Assembly: GCF_900087015.1 (NCBI RefSeq)
Contig: NZ_FLKP01000002.1
Span: forward strand, 496,001 to 560,000
Direction of reading: 5' to 3'
Length of the DNA: 64,000 bases
From: Christensenella timonensis
GTDB taxonomy: Bacteria; Bacillota; Clostridia; Christensenellales; Christensenellaceae
Position 1 is the first letter of the stretch, and each line of letters starts with the position of its first letter. The notes under the pieces are model-generated. The model was given only the letters and a program-made list of their open reading frames with translations, was not told where the DNA came from and did not search any database. Of this stretch, positions 51,448 through 60,346 are shown one piece after another. Both the position numbers and the translations under genes were made by a program.

Positions 51448-54138
51448 ATGGAAGAAAAACGCCCGGATCCGGGAGAGCTGCTTCGGCAGATCAGGCAGGA
51501 AGAACCGGGGCATAAGGGAAAACTGAAGATATTTTTTGGCTATGCGGCTGGCGTGGGTAAAACCTACGCCATGCTGGAAGCCGCACACGATGCAAAGAAG
51601 CGCGGTGTTGACGTTGTCGTGGGCTATGTGGAGCCGCATACCCGACCGGAAACGCTTGCGCTTTTGGACGGCCTGGAGGTGCTGCCGCCGCTTGAGGCGC
51701 CGTATAAGGGGATCACCTTGAAGGAATTTGACCTTGACGCAGCCCTAGCGCGCCGCCCGCAGCTTATATTGGTCGATGAGCTGGCGCATACAAATGCGCA
51801 TGGCCTGCGGCATACCAAGCGCTGGGGGGATGTCGAAGAGCTTTTAAATGCGGGCATTGACGTTTATACGACGGTTAACGTGCAGCACATCGAGAGCTTG
51901 AACGACATCGTCGCTTCCATTACGCACGTCGTGGTGCGCGAGCGGATCCCCGACAAGGTGTTCGAGATGGCGGACGAGGTCGAGATTATCGACGTCGAAC
52001 CATCCGTTCTGTTAGAGCGCCTGCACGAAGGCAAGATATACAGGCAAAAACAGGCGCATGAGGCGCTGGAACATTTTTTTGTGCGTGAAAACCTGATGGC
52101 GCTGCGTGAAATCGCGCTGAGGCGGGTGGCTGACCGCGTCAATCAAAAAAATGAAAGTATTCCCGCGCGCGAGCATATCCTGGTGTGCCTGAGCACGTCG
52201 CCTTCCAACGCTAAGGTAATCCGGACGGCGGCGCGTATGGCGGAGGCATTCCATGCTTCGTTTACTGCCTTGTTCGTAGACACGCCGGAAAGCCCGGCGC
52301 TGGACGCAGAGGGAGCAAAAAACCTGCGGGACAACATCCGCCTTGCAAAGGAGCTGGGCGCTAAGATTGCGACGATCTATGGGGAGAACGTATCGCTGCA
52401 GATTTCCGCTTTTGCGCGGATAAGCGGCATTACTAAAATTGTAATCGGCAGGACAGGGCAAAAAACGCCGTTTGTCGGCCGGCGGAAAAGCTTTGTGGAC
52501 CAGCTGATCGAGCATACAACCGAACTGGAAATCTTTGTGATAGCGGACAACGGCAGCAGGGAGTATAAGCCGCGCCGCAGGCGGATCTGGGGAAAATTTC
52601 AATTTTCCGGGAAAGACTTCGCCAAAATGCTGCTCATTATGGCGTTGTCGGCGCTGGTCGGTATTTTGTTCGACCAGATCGGCTTTAGCCAGACCAATGT
52701 GATCGTGGTACTGATCCTGGGCGTGCTGATCACGGCAAACCAGACGCGCGGCAGGTTTTACGGCGTGGCCGCCTCGGTGATCGGCGTACTGCTGTATAAT
52801 TTCTTTTTTACAGATCCACGGTTTACTTTCAACGCATATGGCGCGGAATATCCGGTCACGTTTGCGATCATGCTGGCCGCGGCCCTCGTTACGAGCGCGC
52901 TCACCAGCAAAGTGAAACGGCAGGCAGCCGCCGCGACGTTAAGTGCATTTCGCACGACGATCCTGCTGGAGGCCAACCGCAGCCTGCAGGACGCGCGGAC
53001 AAAGGAGGAAATCATGCGGCGTGCGCTTTACGAGATCGCGCGCTTTGCGAGAAGGCCGGCTGTCCTGTATCTGGCGGAGCGGGGAGAAATAGGACGTATC
53101 CTTGCCGTCGACGAAAACGGCGCGGAACAAAAACAGGCGGATTTTTTAAACGAGGATGAGCGCGCTGTGGCGGCATGGTGCATCCGCAACCGCCATTCCG
53201 CAGGAAAGGGAACCAATACCCTGCCCGGCGCGGCGGCGCGTTATACGCCGCTGACGACAAAGGAAGGCGTGCTCGCGGTAGTGGGTATCGTGGCGGACGG
53301 GGAAGAGCAGCTGGACAGTATGCAGGATTCCCTCGTGTATGCGCTGTATGCGCAGATCACGTCTGCGTTGGAGCGGTATGTTCTCAATGAGGCACAGCGT
53401 AAGGCGGAGATGCAGGCGGAGAGCGAACGATTCCGTTCCAACCTGCTGCGTGCAGTCTCGCATGACCTGCGTACACCGCTGACAAGCATTTCGGGCAGTG
53501 CAAATTCGCTCCTCCAAAACAAATTTGACGAGGAGACCAAAAGGCGGCTGGTAACCGGTATCTACGACGATTCGGTGTGGCTCATTAACCTGGTGGAAAA
53601 CCTGCTTTTTGTTTCGCGCATTGACAACGACAATGTGAAGCTGCGCAAAGAGCCGCAGCTGGTATCCGAGATCATCGAAGAAGCGCTGCGCCATGTGAGC
53701 CGCAAGATTTCGGAGCACCATCTGCTCACGCATGTGCAGGATGATATGATGATGGTAAATGTGGATGTGCAGCTGGTCGTACAGGTGTTTATTAATATCA
53801 TAGACAATGCGGTCAAATATACGGACGCCGGCTCGACAATCGAAATCCTGGTGACGCGCAAGGGAAACGAGGCGGTTGTGCGTATCGGCGACGACGGCAA
53901 GGGGATCAGCGACCGCGACAAGAAAAATATTTTCGATATGTTTTATACCGTGAACGGGAACAAGGGAGACAGCCGCAGGGGACTGGGCCTCGGGCTGGCG
54001 CTTTGCAAAATCATTGTGGAAGCGCACGGCGGAAAGATCGCCGTCATGGACAACAGCCCGGTGCATGGGACGGTATTTGAATTTACACTACCCATAGCGG
54101 AGGTGAAAAGCAGTGAAAACTTCAATCATGATCGTTGA
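51448..54138 (+). CDS. kdpD: osmosensitive K+ channel histidine kinase KdpD
   Basis: An 896-residue sensor kinase. The N-terminal KdpD domain has the Walker A GYAAGVGKT (31-39). A universal-stress-protein-like domain spans about 250-370. Four membrane helices follow near 400-500, then a GAF-like region (about 520-640). The HisKA segment SHDLRTPLTS carries phospho-acceptor His672, and the HATPase follows with NIIDNAVKYT and GDDGKGISD. It senses K+ limitation or ionic stress and phosphorylates KdpE. Co-transcription with kdpFABC is implied by the 12-bp gap. Confidence 0.97.
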   Translation: MEEKRPDPGELLRQIRQEEPGHKGKLKIFFGYAAGVGKTYAMLEAAHDAKKRGVDVVVGYVEPHTRPETLALLDGLEVLPPLEAPYKGITLKEFDLDAALARRPQLILVDELAHTNAHGLRHTKRWGDVEELLNAGIDVYTTVNVQHIESLNDIVASITHVVVRERIPDKVFEMADEVEIIDVEPSVLLERLHEGKIYRQKQAHEALEHFFVRENLMALREIALRRVADRVNQKNESIPAREHILVCLSTSPSNAKVIRTAARMAEAFHASFTALFVDTPESPALDAEGAKNLRDNIRLAKELGAKIATIYGENVSLQISAFARISGITKIVIGRTGQKTPFVGRRKSFVDQLIEHTTELEIFVIADNGSREYKPRRRRIWGKFQFSGKDFAKMLLIMALSALVGILFDQIGFSQTNVIVVLILGVLITANQTRGRFYGVAASVIGVLLYNFFFTDPRFTFNAYGAEYPVTFAIMLAAALVTSALTSKVKRQAAAATLSAFRTTILLEANRSLQDARTKEEIMRRALYEIARFARRPAVLYLAERGEIGRILAVDENGAEQKQADFLNEDERAVAAWCIRNRHSAGKGTNTLPGAAARYTPLTTKEGVLAVVGIVADGEEQLDSMQDSLVYALYAQITSALERYVLNEAQRKAEMQAESERFRSNLLRAVSHDLRTPLTSISGSANSLLQNKFDEETKRRLVTGIYDDSVWLINLVENLLFVSRIDNDNVKLRKEPQLVSEIIEEALRHVSRKISEHHLLTHVQDDMMMVNVDVQLVVQVFINIIDNAVKYTDAGSTIEILVTRKGNEAVVRIGDDGKGISDRDKKNIFDMFYTVNGNKGDSRRGLGLGLALCKIIVEAHGGKIAVMDNSPVHGTVFEFTLPIAEVKSSENFNHDR

Positions 54139-54802
54139 GGACGACCAGGCGATCCGGAATTTTATGACAGCTACGCTCGACCTCAATGCATACCAGTGTA
54201 TCGCAGCGGAAAGCGGGGAACAGGCGCTGATGTATGCGGTCACAAACCGGCCGGACATCATCATCCTGGATTTGGGCCTGCCGGATATGGATGGAGTGGA
54301 TATTATAAGAAAGCTGCGTACATGGTCGCAGTGCCCGATCATTGTCGTGAGTGCGCGCAGCGAAGATAAGGATAAGATCAGCGCGCTTGACGCGGGCGCA
54401 GACGATTACCTGACAAAACCGTTTTCCATGGACGAGCTTTTGGCGCGCCTGCGTGTTGCCGTACGCAAATTAAGTCCCGCACAGGCGGGGGAGGAAGCGG
54501 TTTTCGTCAACGGCGGCCTGAAAATCGACTATACGGCGGGCTGTGTGTATGTGGAAGGGCAGGAATGTCACCTGACGCCTATGGAATACAAGCTTGTCTG
54601 CCTGCTTGCCAAAAACGCAGGCAGGGTACTTACGCATAAATATATTTTAAAAGAGGTTTGGAACAGTACCCTTGAAAGCGATATCCCCTCGCTGCGGGTC
54701 TTTATGGCGACGCTGCGCAAGAAGATCGACCGCGAAGGGAAGTATATCCAGACGCACATTGGCGTTGGATACCGCATGCTGCGGATCACGGAAGGTGAAT
54801 AA
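54113..54802 (+). CDS. kdpE: KDP operon response regulator KdpE
   Basis: A 229-residue OmpR/PhoB-type regulator. The receiver domain has acidic pocket VEDDQ, phospho-acceptor Asp53 in ILDLGLPDMDG and Lys in YLTKPFS near 103. The winged-helix domain (about 130-226) contains LTPMEYKLVCLLAKNAGRVLT. It starts at GTG, 9 bp after GGAGG, and overlaps kdpD by 26 bp, so translation is coupled. It should activate the kdp promoter. Confidence 0.96.
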   Translation: MKTSIMIVEDDQAIRNFMTATLDLNAYQCIAAESGEQALMYAVTNRPDIIILDLGLPDMDGVDIIRKLRTWSQCPIIVVSARSEDKDKISALDAGADDYLTKPFSMDELLARLRVAVRKLSPAQAGEEAVFVNGGLKIDYTAGCVYVEGQECHLTPMEYKLVCLLAKNAGRVLTHKYILKEVWNSTLESDIPSLRVFMATLRKKIDREGKYIQTHIGVGYRMLRITEGE

Positions 54803-54836
54803 AAAACTCCCACCCATTATGGATGGGAGTTTTTAT
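54801..54836. terminator. terminator of the kdp operon
   Basis: ACTCCCA-CC and GG-TGGGAGT pair around a short loop, followed by TTTTT, overlapping the kdpE stop. The A-run on the left also suits the convergent SPFH gene. Confidence 0.8.
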
Positions 54837-56320
54837 GTCGCCTTACTGCGCTGCGGAGCCCGGATTGTCCACCTGCTCCGGCATCTTTTCGGTCGGGGTT
54901 TCGGCAACCGCTGCAGGTTTCTTGCCCGAAACATCCACAGTCTCTGCGGGCGGCGTATCGCTGATTTTTTGCCCAGGAATTCAGGCAGCTCCATGCCCGC
55001 CATCTCGAATATCTCGTTCATGGGCGGGATGCTCTTCATCAGCCCGGACAGGAAGTTTGCCGTGCTGGATTTGCCGTCCTTGCCCGCCTGCCCGCCGTCC
55101 CAGACGGTCACTTTGTCGATCTTCAAATCGCGGATCGCTTCGACCTGTACCTTCATCAGGTCTTCCATCTTGTCGGCCAGCATCAGCATGAGGGCATTCT
55201 TGGCGTTGCCGCCCGCTGCATCCACGATGTCTGCAAAACCGGAGGCTTGTTTTTTCAGGATTTCCTGCATACCGCGCGCTTCCGCTTCCATCTTGGCATA
55301 AATCGCGTCCGCTTCACCGGCTGCCTGCCTGCGCAGGCGCTCCGCTTCTGCTTCGGCCTCCAGCTCGATCTGGCGTTTCCTGATCTCCGCCTTTACGATG
55401 ACGTCCGCTTCCAGTGTGGCTTTTTCACGCGACGAACGCGCAAGCTCTGCCAGTTTTTCTGCGGCGTACGCTTCTTCCAAAGCCTTTGCCGCCTGTACCT
55501 TCTCTGCCGCGGTCGCGATCCTTGTGGCTTCCGCTTCCTTTTCGCGGCGGGCGGCGTCGGATTGGGCGATCTCGATCTTGGCCGTGTTTTCGCCGGTGAT
55601 CGCCTTGGAGTTCGCGGTCGCGACCTCTACACGTTGGTCGCGCTGTGCGTTCGCTTCGCCGATGGAACCGTCGCGTACTTTTTCCGCAACAGATTTTTTT
55701 GCATCGTTGATGGCCTTGGCAGCGGCTTCCTTACCGAGCGCCGTGATGTAGCCCGATTCGTCGCTGATATCCGTTACGTTGACGTTGATCAGCCGCAGGC
55801 CGATTTTTTTGAGTTCGGATTCCACGTTGCGCGAGACCGCTTCTAAGAACTTATCGCGGTCGGTGTTGATCTCTTCGATGTCCATCGTGGCGATCACAAG
55901 ACGCAGTTGGCCGAAGATGATGTCCTTCGCAAGCTCCTGTATCTCGGTCATTTGCAGGCCGAGCAGGCGTTCCGCCGCATTCTGCATGATGCCCTGCTCC
56001 GTCGAGATACCGACTGTGAATATGGACGGTACGTCGATACGGATGTTCTGGCGGGAAAGCGCGCTCTTTAAGTCAACCTGTATGGAAAGCGGCGTCAGGT
56101 CAAGGTATTGGTATGCTTGGATGACAGGCCAGATGAATGCCGCGCCGCCGTGGATACACCGTGACGTGCGGTTTGTGCCGTCGCTGTTCTGGCCGACCTT
56201 ACCATAGATGACCATGATTTTGTCGGACGGGCATTTTTTGTACCGCGTCAAAAAGATCAGCAGGCACATGAACACCAGTACGACGATGACTACGATCAGA
56301 ATCAAACTTTCAATACTCAT
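54833..56320 (-). CDS. flotillin-like SPFH/band 7 membrane protein with apparent 3' frameshift
   Basis: Up to 495 residues. A membrane helix lies at 5-27, the SPFH domain near 30-200 (YGKVGQNSDG, LTPLSIQVDLKSALS), and a long Ala/Glu-rich coiled coil (215-375) with EAEAEAERLRRQAAGEADAIYAKMEAEA. A C-terminal region ends LPEFLGKK near 452. After GGC AAA AAA the zero frame turns into Arg/Pro-rich, non-protein-like sequence, while the -1 frame gives ISDTPPAETVDVSGKK and an acidic tail ending at 54843. Either one A has been lost or ribosomes slip. It forms membrane scaffolds with the upstream NfeD protein. Confidence 0.88.
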   Translation of the reverse strand: MSIESLILIVVIVVLVFMCLLIFLTRYKKCPSDKIMVIYGKVGQNSDGTNRTSRCIHGGAAFIWPVIQAYQYLDLTPLSIQVDLKSALSRQNIRIDVPSIFTVGISTEQGIMQNAAERLLGLQMTEIQELAKDIIFGQLRLVIATMDIEEINTDRDKFLEAVSRNVESELKKIGLRLINVNVTDISDESGYITALGKEAAAKAINDAKKSVAEKVRDGSIGEANAQRDQRVEVATANSKAITGENTAKIEIAQSDAARREKEAEATRIATAAEKVQAAKALEEAYAAEKLAELARSSREKATLEADVIVKAEIRKRQIELEAEAEAERLRRQAAGEADAIYAKMEAEARGMQEILKKQASGFADIVDAAGGNAKNALMLMLADKMEDLMKVQVEAIRDLKIDKVTVWDGGQAGKDGKSSTANFLSGLMKSIPPMNEIFEMAGMELPEFLGKKSAIRRPQRLWMFRARNLQRLPKPRPKRCRSRWTIRAPQRSKAT

Positions 56321-56353
56321 TTTTCTCCCCCTTGGCCGGATGGAAAGCGGCCA

Positions 56354-57070
56354 TTATATTCTTTTCACGACAAGCGTATTACCGCTTGTGATCCCCGTTA
56401 CGACGACCTGCGTGCCCGTCGGGATGGTGGCGTCTTCATCTGTGACCGCATCCATTTCTGTGAGCGTTCCCTGTACCATGACCGTGACCTTTCCAACAGA
56501 GCTCCGCTTTTCGTGGATAGGCAGGTATACGGTACCGGATTTGCCGAGGGCGTTGCGGATATCCATACTGCCGTCGGATTGGAGCCTTAGCATACCGCGC
56601 ATGGCGACCGCCATCAGCACCATCGCCACAAACCCGAACACGATGGCAAGGATCACGCTGGCAACGGGCAGTACGTCTGATTTAAGTAGCAGAAGGCCAG
56701 ACCAGCCGAATACCGCAAAGAATGCGACCAGGCCCTGCAGCGTGAAGAGGTGCAGGCCGCTGCCTTCAAAGTGGGGATGTCCGCTGTCCGGGTGGTCGCC
56801 CGGGGGAGCGTCCGTATCCATCGAAACGTCGATGTCTGCCGCGCCGTCCGCGGTGATTTCGCCGATGTGTACATCTGTATGCGGGATACCGTCGTGCATG
56901 CCGCCCATATCCGCATGCGCATCGCCCGGCGCATCCATGTTTGCATCCGCGTCATGGCCGACGCCGACAAGCAGCAGGATGACCTCGATCACCAATAAAA
57001 CGGTAGAGGCAATCCCGACCACGGCAAAGATTTGTTCAACCAATGTCATGGCTTCCCACCAAGCAATCAT
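56354..57070 (-). CDS. NfeD-like membrane protein with His/Asp-rich loop
   Basis: A 238-residue protein. Helix 1 (about 12-36) is followed by a 65-residue loop dense in His and Asp (GHDADANMDAPGDAHADM and on to HPDSGHPHFEG), two more helices (110-160) and a C-terminal OB-fold domain with SGTVYLPIHEKRS and TGTQVVVTGITSGNTLVVKR. NfeD proteins partner with SPFH proteins, and the SPFH gene is directly downstream. AGGAGG lies 8 bp before the ATG. The loop may bind metal. Confidence 0.85.
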   Translation of the reverse strand: MIAWWEAMTLVEQIFAVVGIASTVLLVIEVILLLVGVGHDADANMDAPGDAHADMGGMHDGIPHTDVHIGEITADGAADIDVSMDTDAPPGDHPDSGHPHFEGSGLHLFTLQGLVAFFAVFGWSGLLLLKSDVLPVASVILAIVFGFVAMVLMAVAMRGMLRLQSDGSMDIRNALGKSGTVYLPIHEKRSSVGKVTVMVQGTLTEMDAVTDEDATIPTGTQVVVTGITSGNTLVVKRI

Positions 57071-57087
57071 TTCTTTGTCCTCCTGTA

Positions 57088-57621
57088 TCAGATATCGAGT
57101 GTATTAAGCTCCAAAAGAGCCTCCGAGCGCACCTGTACGGAAATGTGCGAAAGGAGCATGATGCGCAGCACCTTTTGCATCCGCTTGAGGGTCTCGCCGG
57201 AAATGCAACGTTTAGCCAGTACCTTATCGATGATGGCGTCGAGCTTGGTTGCCGTACGCACGGCGTCGCCCGGAGCGAGCGTCAGGACATCGACAAAGCA
57301 TGTATAGACAAGGGTAGGCGCGCCGGAGGCAGAGGCCGCGATATAATCGATCATGCGGGTGATCTGGTCAATCTGGAAAATATCGTTGAGCATGTTGATG
57401 ATCACGATCGTGCAGAACTGGTCACAGTCGTACTTTTTACCGATCGGCGGCCTTAAGAATTTACGCTTGACCCAATTCTGCACCGTATGTGCGGAGAGGC
57501 CGGTAAGCTGCAATACCTGTGAGAGGACAAGGCCGTTTGCAGCGAACAGCGAATTCAAAAAATCCTGCACGCCGTTTTCCATATTCATTTCGACCGTGGT
57601 ACCCGGCAAATAACCAATCAT
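57088..57621 (-). CDS. DUF1836 domain protein (MerR-like HTH)
   Basis: About 177 residues. VLSQVLQLTGLSAHTVQNWVKRKFLRPP near 33-60 is a MerR-like helix-turn-helix, as in DUF1836 proteins of Firmicutes. IIINMLNDIFQIDQITRMIDYI and a helical C-terminus follow. I start at ATG 57621 (MIGYLPG); MNMENG, 11 codons later, is also possible. It is 17 bp upstream of the NfeD gene on the same strand and may regulate that operon. Confidence 0.8.
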   Translation of the reverse strand: MIGYLPGTTVEMNMENGVQDFLNSLFAANGLVLSQVLQLTGLSAHTVQNWVKRKFLRPPIGKKYDCDQFCTIVIINMLNDIFQIDQITRMIDYIAASASGAPTLVYTCFVDVLTLAPGDAVRTATKLDAIIDKVLAKRCISGETLKRMQKVLRIMLLSHISVQVRSEALLELNTLDI

Positions 57622-57754
57622 CACTGCTGTACCTTTCCTGCATACAAAAAACGAATCACATTCCCGTTCCTTTCTGGGCAATTACCTTTGTTGCTGCCTC
57701 CATTATATAACGCGGTCATATGACTGTCAAATAAAATCTAGTGAACATTATAGG

Positions 57755-58729
57755 CTAAAAGGAAAGACCTGCCTGCCTGCGCATTTGCTGCAGGGTCTCG
57801 GAGACGGAAATGCTAAGTTCCTGCGCATATTCGTACTCGCCGCGCGTGCCCTGCGGATCGGTGATGTAGTGGTGGAAATCCTTCATTTCATTCGCCATCA
57901 GAAAAATCTTGTCGACGTCGCCGCAGATTTGTTCACTCGCACCCTCTGAAGGGAACCAGGTGATGTCTGTGAAATGGTGCAGAAGGCGAATGGCAACGGT
58001 GCCGCGGTCGCCGATGATTTCTGAACCTGCGCGGCCCTGGCCGATTTTGGAGGCCGTGATCACGACCTGTTTATCCGGGTAAAAAAACGTGCTGCTGAAG
58101 TAGCCGTCTGCGCCTGAGCTTAGGAGGTGTGCGTTCGTTTCGATGCGCTGCGGGCGGCCAAACAGGTCGAGCGCGGGATAGACGCAGTAAACGCCGAGAT
58201 CCATGATGCACCCGGCGGCCAGCGCGGGATTGAAGATATTGGGAAGCTCGCCGTCCAAGAAGGCCCCGTAACGGGAAGAAAGCTGTGAGAAATCGAAATG
58301 CACGGTGGTGATGTTCCCCAGCTTTGGCAGCAGCTCCTTAAGCGCAAACCTCTGCGGCTGGTGCATCATCATGATCGCTTCCATGAATATAACGTTTTTG
58401 CTGCGCGCCAGTGAAATAAGCGTACGCGTTTCATCCGGTAGTACGGTCAGCGGTTTTTCGCAGATGACGTGTTTGCCGTTTTCCAGCAGGAATTTACACT
58501 GCTCGTAATGCAAGAGGTTGGGGCTTGCGACATACACCGCGCCGATATCGCTTGCAGCGAGCGCTGCAAGGTCGTCAAAGGCTTGCGCAGCGCCATACTG
58601 CGCCCCGAAATCCTTAGCCTTTTCAAGACTGCGGGAATATACGCCGGCCAGCTCAAAAAGCCCGGTCGTCTGTGTGCCCTCGATCATTTGCTGTGTGATT
58701 TTGGATGTGCCGATGGTTGCGTATTTCAT
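57755..58729 (-). CDS. Gfo/Idh/MocA-family oxidoreductase
   Basis: A 324-residue NAD(P)-dependent dehydrogenase. The N-terminal ATIGTSKITQQMIEG replaces the common GxGxxA with GTSKI. The catalytic Lys is in VICEKPLTV near 94. EAIMMMHQP and GCIMDLGVYCVYPALDLFG near 195 match the YdgJ/dimeric dihydrodiol dehydrogenase group. GAGGTGATC is upstream of the ATG. It is a single gene, unrelated in position to the sugar loci; substrate unknown. Confidence 0.9.
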   Translation of the reverse strand: MKYATIGTSKITQQMIEGTQTTGLFELAGVYSRSLEKAKDFGAQYGAAQAFDDLAALAASDIGAVYVASPNLLHYEQCKFLLENGKHVICEKPLTVLPDETRTLISLARSKNVIFMEAIMMMHQPQRFALKELLPKLGNITTVHFDFSQLSSRYGAFLDGELPNIFNPALAAGCIMDLGVYCVYPALDLFGRPQRIETNAHLLSSGADGYFSSTFFYPDKQVVITASKIGQGRAGSEIIGDRGTVAIRLLHHFTDITWFPSEGASEQICGDVDKIFLMANEMKDFHHYITDPQGTRGEYEYAQELSISVSETLQQMRRQAGLSF

Positions 58730-58873
58730 AGGATCACCTCACGGTATATTTTGATTTTGTAACCAGTATAACATATTTCATCAGTTCGTAAGGAAATATT
58801 AAGAATAATCCTTTGATAAAGCGGAAAAAATATGGTATAAATAACATGTAGCAAGCGAAAGGAGCTTCGATTG

Positions 58874-59536
58874 ATGAATTGTAAAAACTGTCATCAGGAT
58901 TATGATGAAAATTTGAATGCATGTCCTTACTGCGGCGCACCAAAAGAGCAGCCGGCAGAAGGATATCAGCCGCCGGTGCAGCAGCAGAATGTACAGCAGC
59001 AACCCGTACAGCCCCAGCCGGCAGAACAGCCGCCGGTGCAGCAAGCGCAATACCAGCAGGTGCCGCAGCAGGGCCAGCCACAGCCGGGACCGGGCCCTCA
59101 ACCTGGCCAGCAGCCGCCGGTACCTCCGCAGGGCCAGCCACAATATCAACAGGCGCCCCCACAGTACCAGGCGCCGGTGCCTCCGCAGGGCCAGCCGCAA
59201 TACCAGCAGCAGCCGATGGGCCAACCGCAGACCGTTGAGATGCAGACAAAGGCGAAAAACATGGCGACCGCTTCCATGGTATGCGGTATCCTGGGCCTGA
59301 TCCTTTGCTGGACGCCGTATGCAGGGTTGGTGCTCAACATTTTAGGCATCATCTTCTATACGCTGTATAAGAAAAACGAACCGGTTGGGCAGAACGGTAT
59401 GGCAACGGCAGGGCTTGTGTGTAGCATCATCGGCCTTATTGTATCCATCATCTTCACGATCGTTTGGACGACGATGTTTGCGGCACTATCGTACTATGCG
59501 TACAGTCCGTGGATGTGGAACGATTTCTTGTATTGA
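58874..59536 (+). CDS. zinc-ribbon/DUF4190 membrane protein 1
   Basis: A 220-residue protein. A zinc ribbon CKNCHQDYDENLNACPYCG (3-21) is followed by a ~100-residue linker made almost only of Pro and Gln with repeats such as PPQGQPQYQQ. Two hydrophobic helices of the DUF4190 type come next (ATASMVCGILGLILCW and ATAGLVCSIIGLIVS). The ATG has AAAGGAG 9 bp upstream. The ribbon and linker are predicted cytosolic. Function is unknown. A paralogue follows. Confidence 0.82.
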   Translation: MNCKNCHQDYDENLNACPYCGAPKEQPAEGYQPPVQQQNVQQQPVQPQPAEQPPVQQAQYQQVPQQGQPQPGPGPQPGQQPPVPPQGQPQYQQAPPQYQAPVPPQGQPQYQQQPMGQPQTVEMQTKAKNMATASMVCGILGLILCWTPYAGLVLNILGIIFYTLYKKNEPVGQNGMATAGLVCSIIGLIVSIIFTIVWTTMFAALSYYAYSPWMWNDFLY

Positions 59537-59557
59537 TACTCGTAGGAAAGACAGAAT

Positions 59558-59589
59558 TACGCAGCTGCAGTGCAGCTGCGTAGTTTTTT
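59558..59589 (+). terminator. terminator between the paralogues
   Basis: TACGCAGCTGC and GCAGCTGCGTA form a perfect 11-bp stem with a 3-nt loop, followed by G and six T. Confidence 0.85.
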
Positions 59590-59609
59590 GAGATGGAGAG
59601 GAAAAGAAT

Positions 59610-60149
59610 ATGATCTGCAAAAAATGCGAACAAAGCTACAGTGATGCGCTGGCGGCATGCCCCTATTGCGGTGCGCCCAAAGAGCCGGCAGAAGAACGGC
59701 AGGCGGCGCCTGAGGCGGGCCAGCCGATGCCGGGACAGCAGCCACAGCCGCAAAGCCAACCACAGTATCAGGCGCCTGCGCCGGTACAGCAACAGTATGG
59801 GCAGCAGCCCTATGGCGGCGGCCCGCAATATCAGCAGTACCAGCAGGCAGCCCCGCAATATGCGGGCGTGCCGCAGGAGAAAGGGAAAGGCACAGGATCT
59901 ATGGTATGCGGCATCCTGGGACTGATTTTTTGCTGGATCCCGTTTGTGGGGCTGATCCTGACGATCGTTGCGGTAGCGCTGTATGCGTCCTCCCGGAAAT
60001 ACGGGCCAAGCGGTATGGCGACGGCAGGGCTTGTATGCGGGATCATCGGTATGATCGTAGCGATCATTGTCACCATCGTTTCAATCGTTGCCCTGGCGTT
60101 TGTCGGGGCAGTGGGCGCGACAGCGATGTCCGCACTGCCGTATTTGTAA
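59610..60149 (+). CDS. zinc-ribbon/DUF4190 membrane protein 2
   Basis: A 179-residue paralogue of the preceding protein: zinc ribbon CKKCEQSYSDALAACPYCG, a shorter Pro/Gln/Tyr linker (about 28-90), then two helices GSMVCGILGLIFCWIPFVGL and GMATAGLVCGIIGMIVAI. Although a terminator separates the two genes, no strong promoter is visible in between, so it may depend on read-through. Probably a tandem duplication. Confidence 0.82.
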   Translation: MICKKCEQSYSDALAACPYCGAPKEPAEERQAAPEAGQPMPGQQPQPQSQPQYQAPAPVQQQYGQQPYGGGPQYQQYQQAAPQYAGVPQEKGKGTGSMVCGILGLIFCWIPFVGLILTIVAVALYASSRKYGPSGMATAGLVCGIIGMIVAIIVTIVSIVALAFVGAVGATAMSALPYL

Positions 60150-60172
60150 AAAGGCAACGGGAATGTTCATGG

Positions 60173-60209
60173 AAAAAGGGACGGGAGGGGAACCTTTTCC
60201 GTCCTTTTT
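60173..60209 (+). terminator. terminator after zinc-ribbon protein 2
   Basis: AAAAAGGGACGG pairs with CCGTCCTTTTT around a 14-nt loop, with U-run. Confidence 0.8.
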
Positions 60210-60256
60210 ACGTCTTACGGTTGGAAGCGGGATGAAGGATGGATACCCTCGCGGTA

Positions 60257-60310
60257 TTGTGAAAAAAATGTAAAATAATTTCACACAATGCCATGCAACT
60301 ATAGTATAAT
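60257..60310 (+). promoter_or_regulatory. rex promoter with candidate Rex operator
   Basis: TGTAAAATAATTTCACA (60269-60285) is a near-perfect palindrome of Rex type, with an outlying half-site TTGTGAAA at 60257-60264. TTCACA (60280) and TATAAT (60305-60310) form a promoter with a long 19-bp spacer. Rex would repress itself when NADH is low. Confidence 0.5.
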
Positions 60311-60346
60311 AAAATATTATAGGAAAAAACATGGAGGGAACATGGC

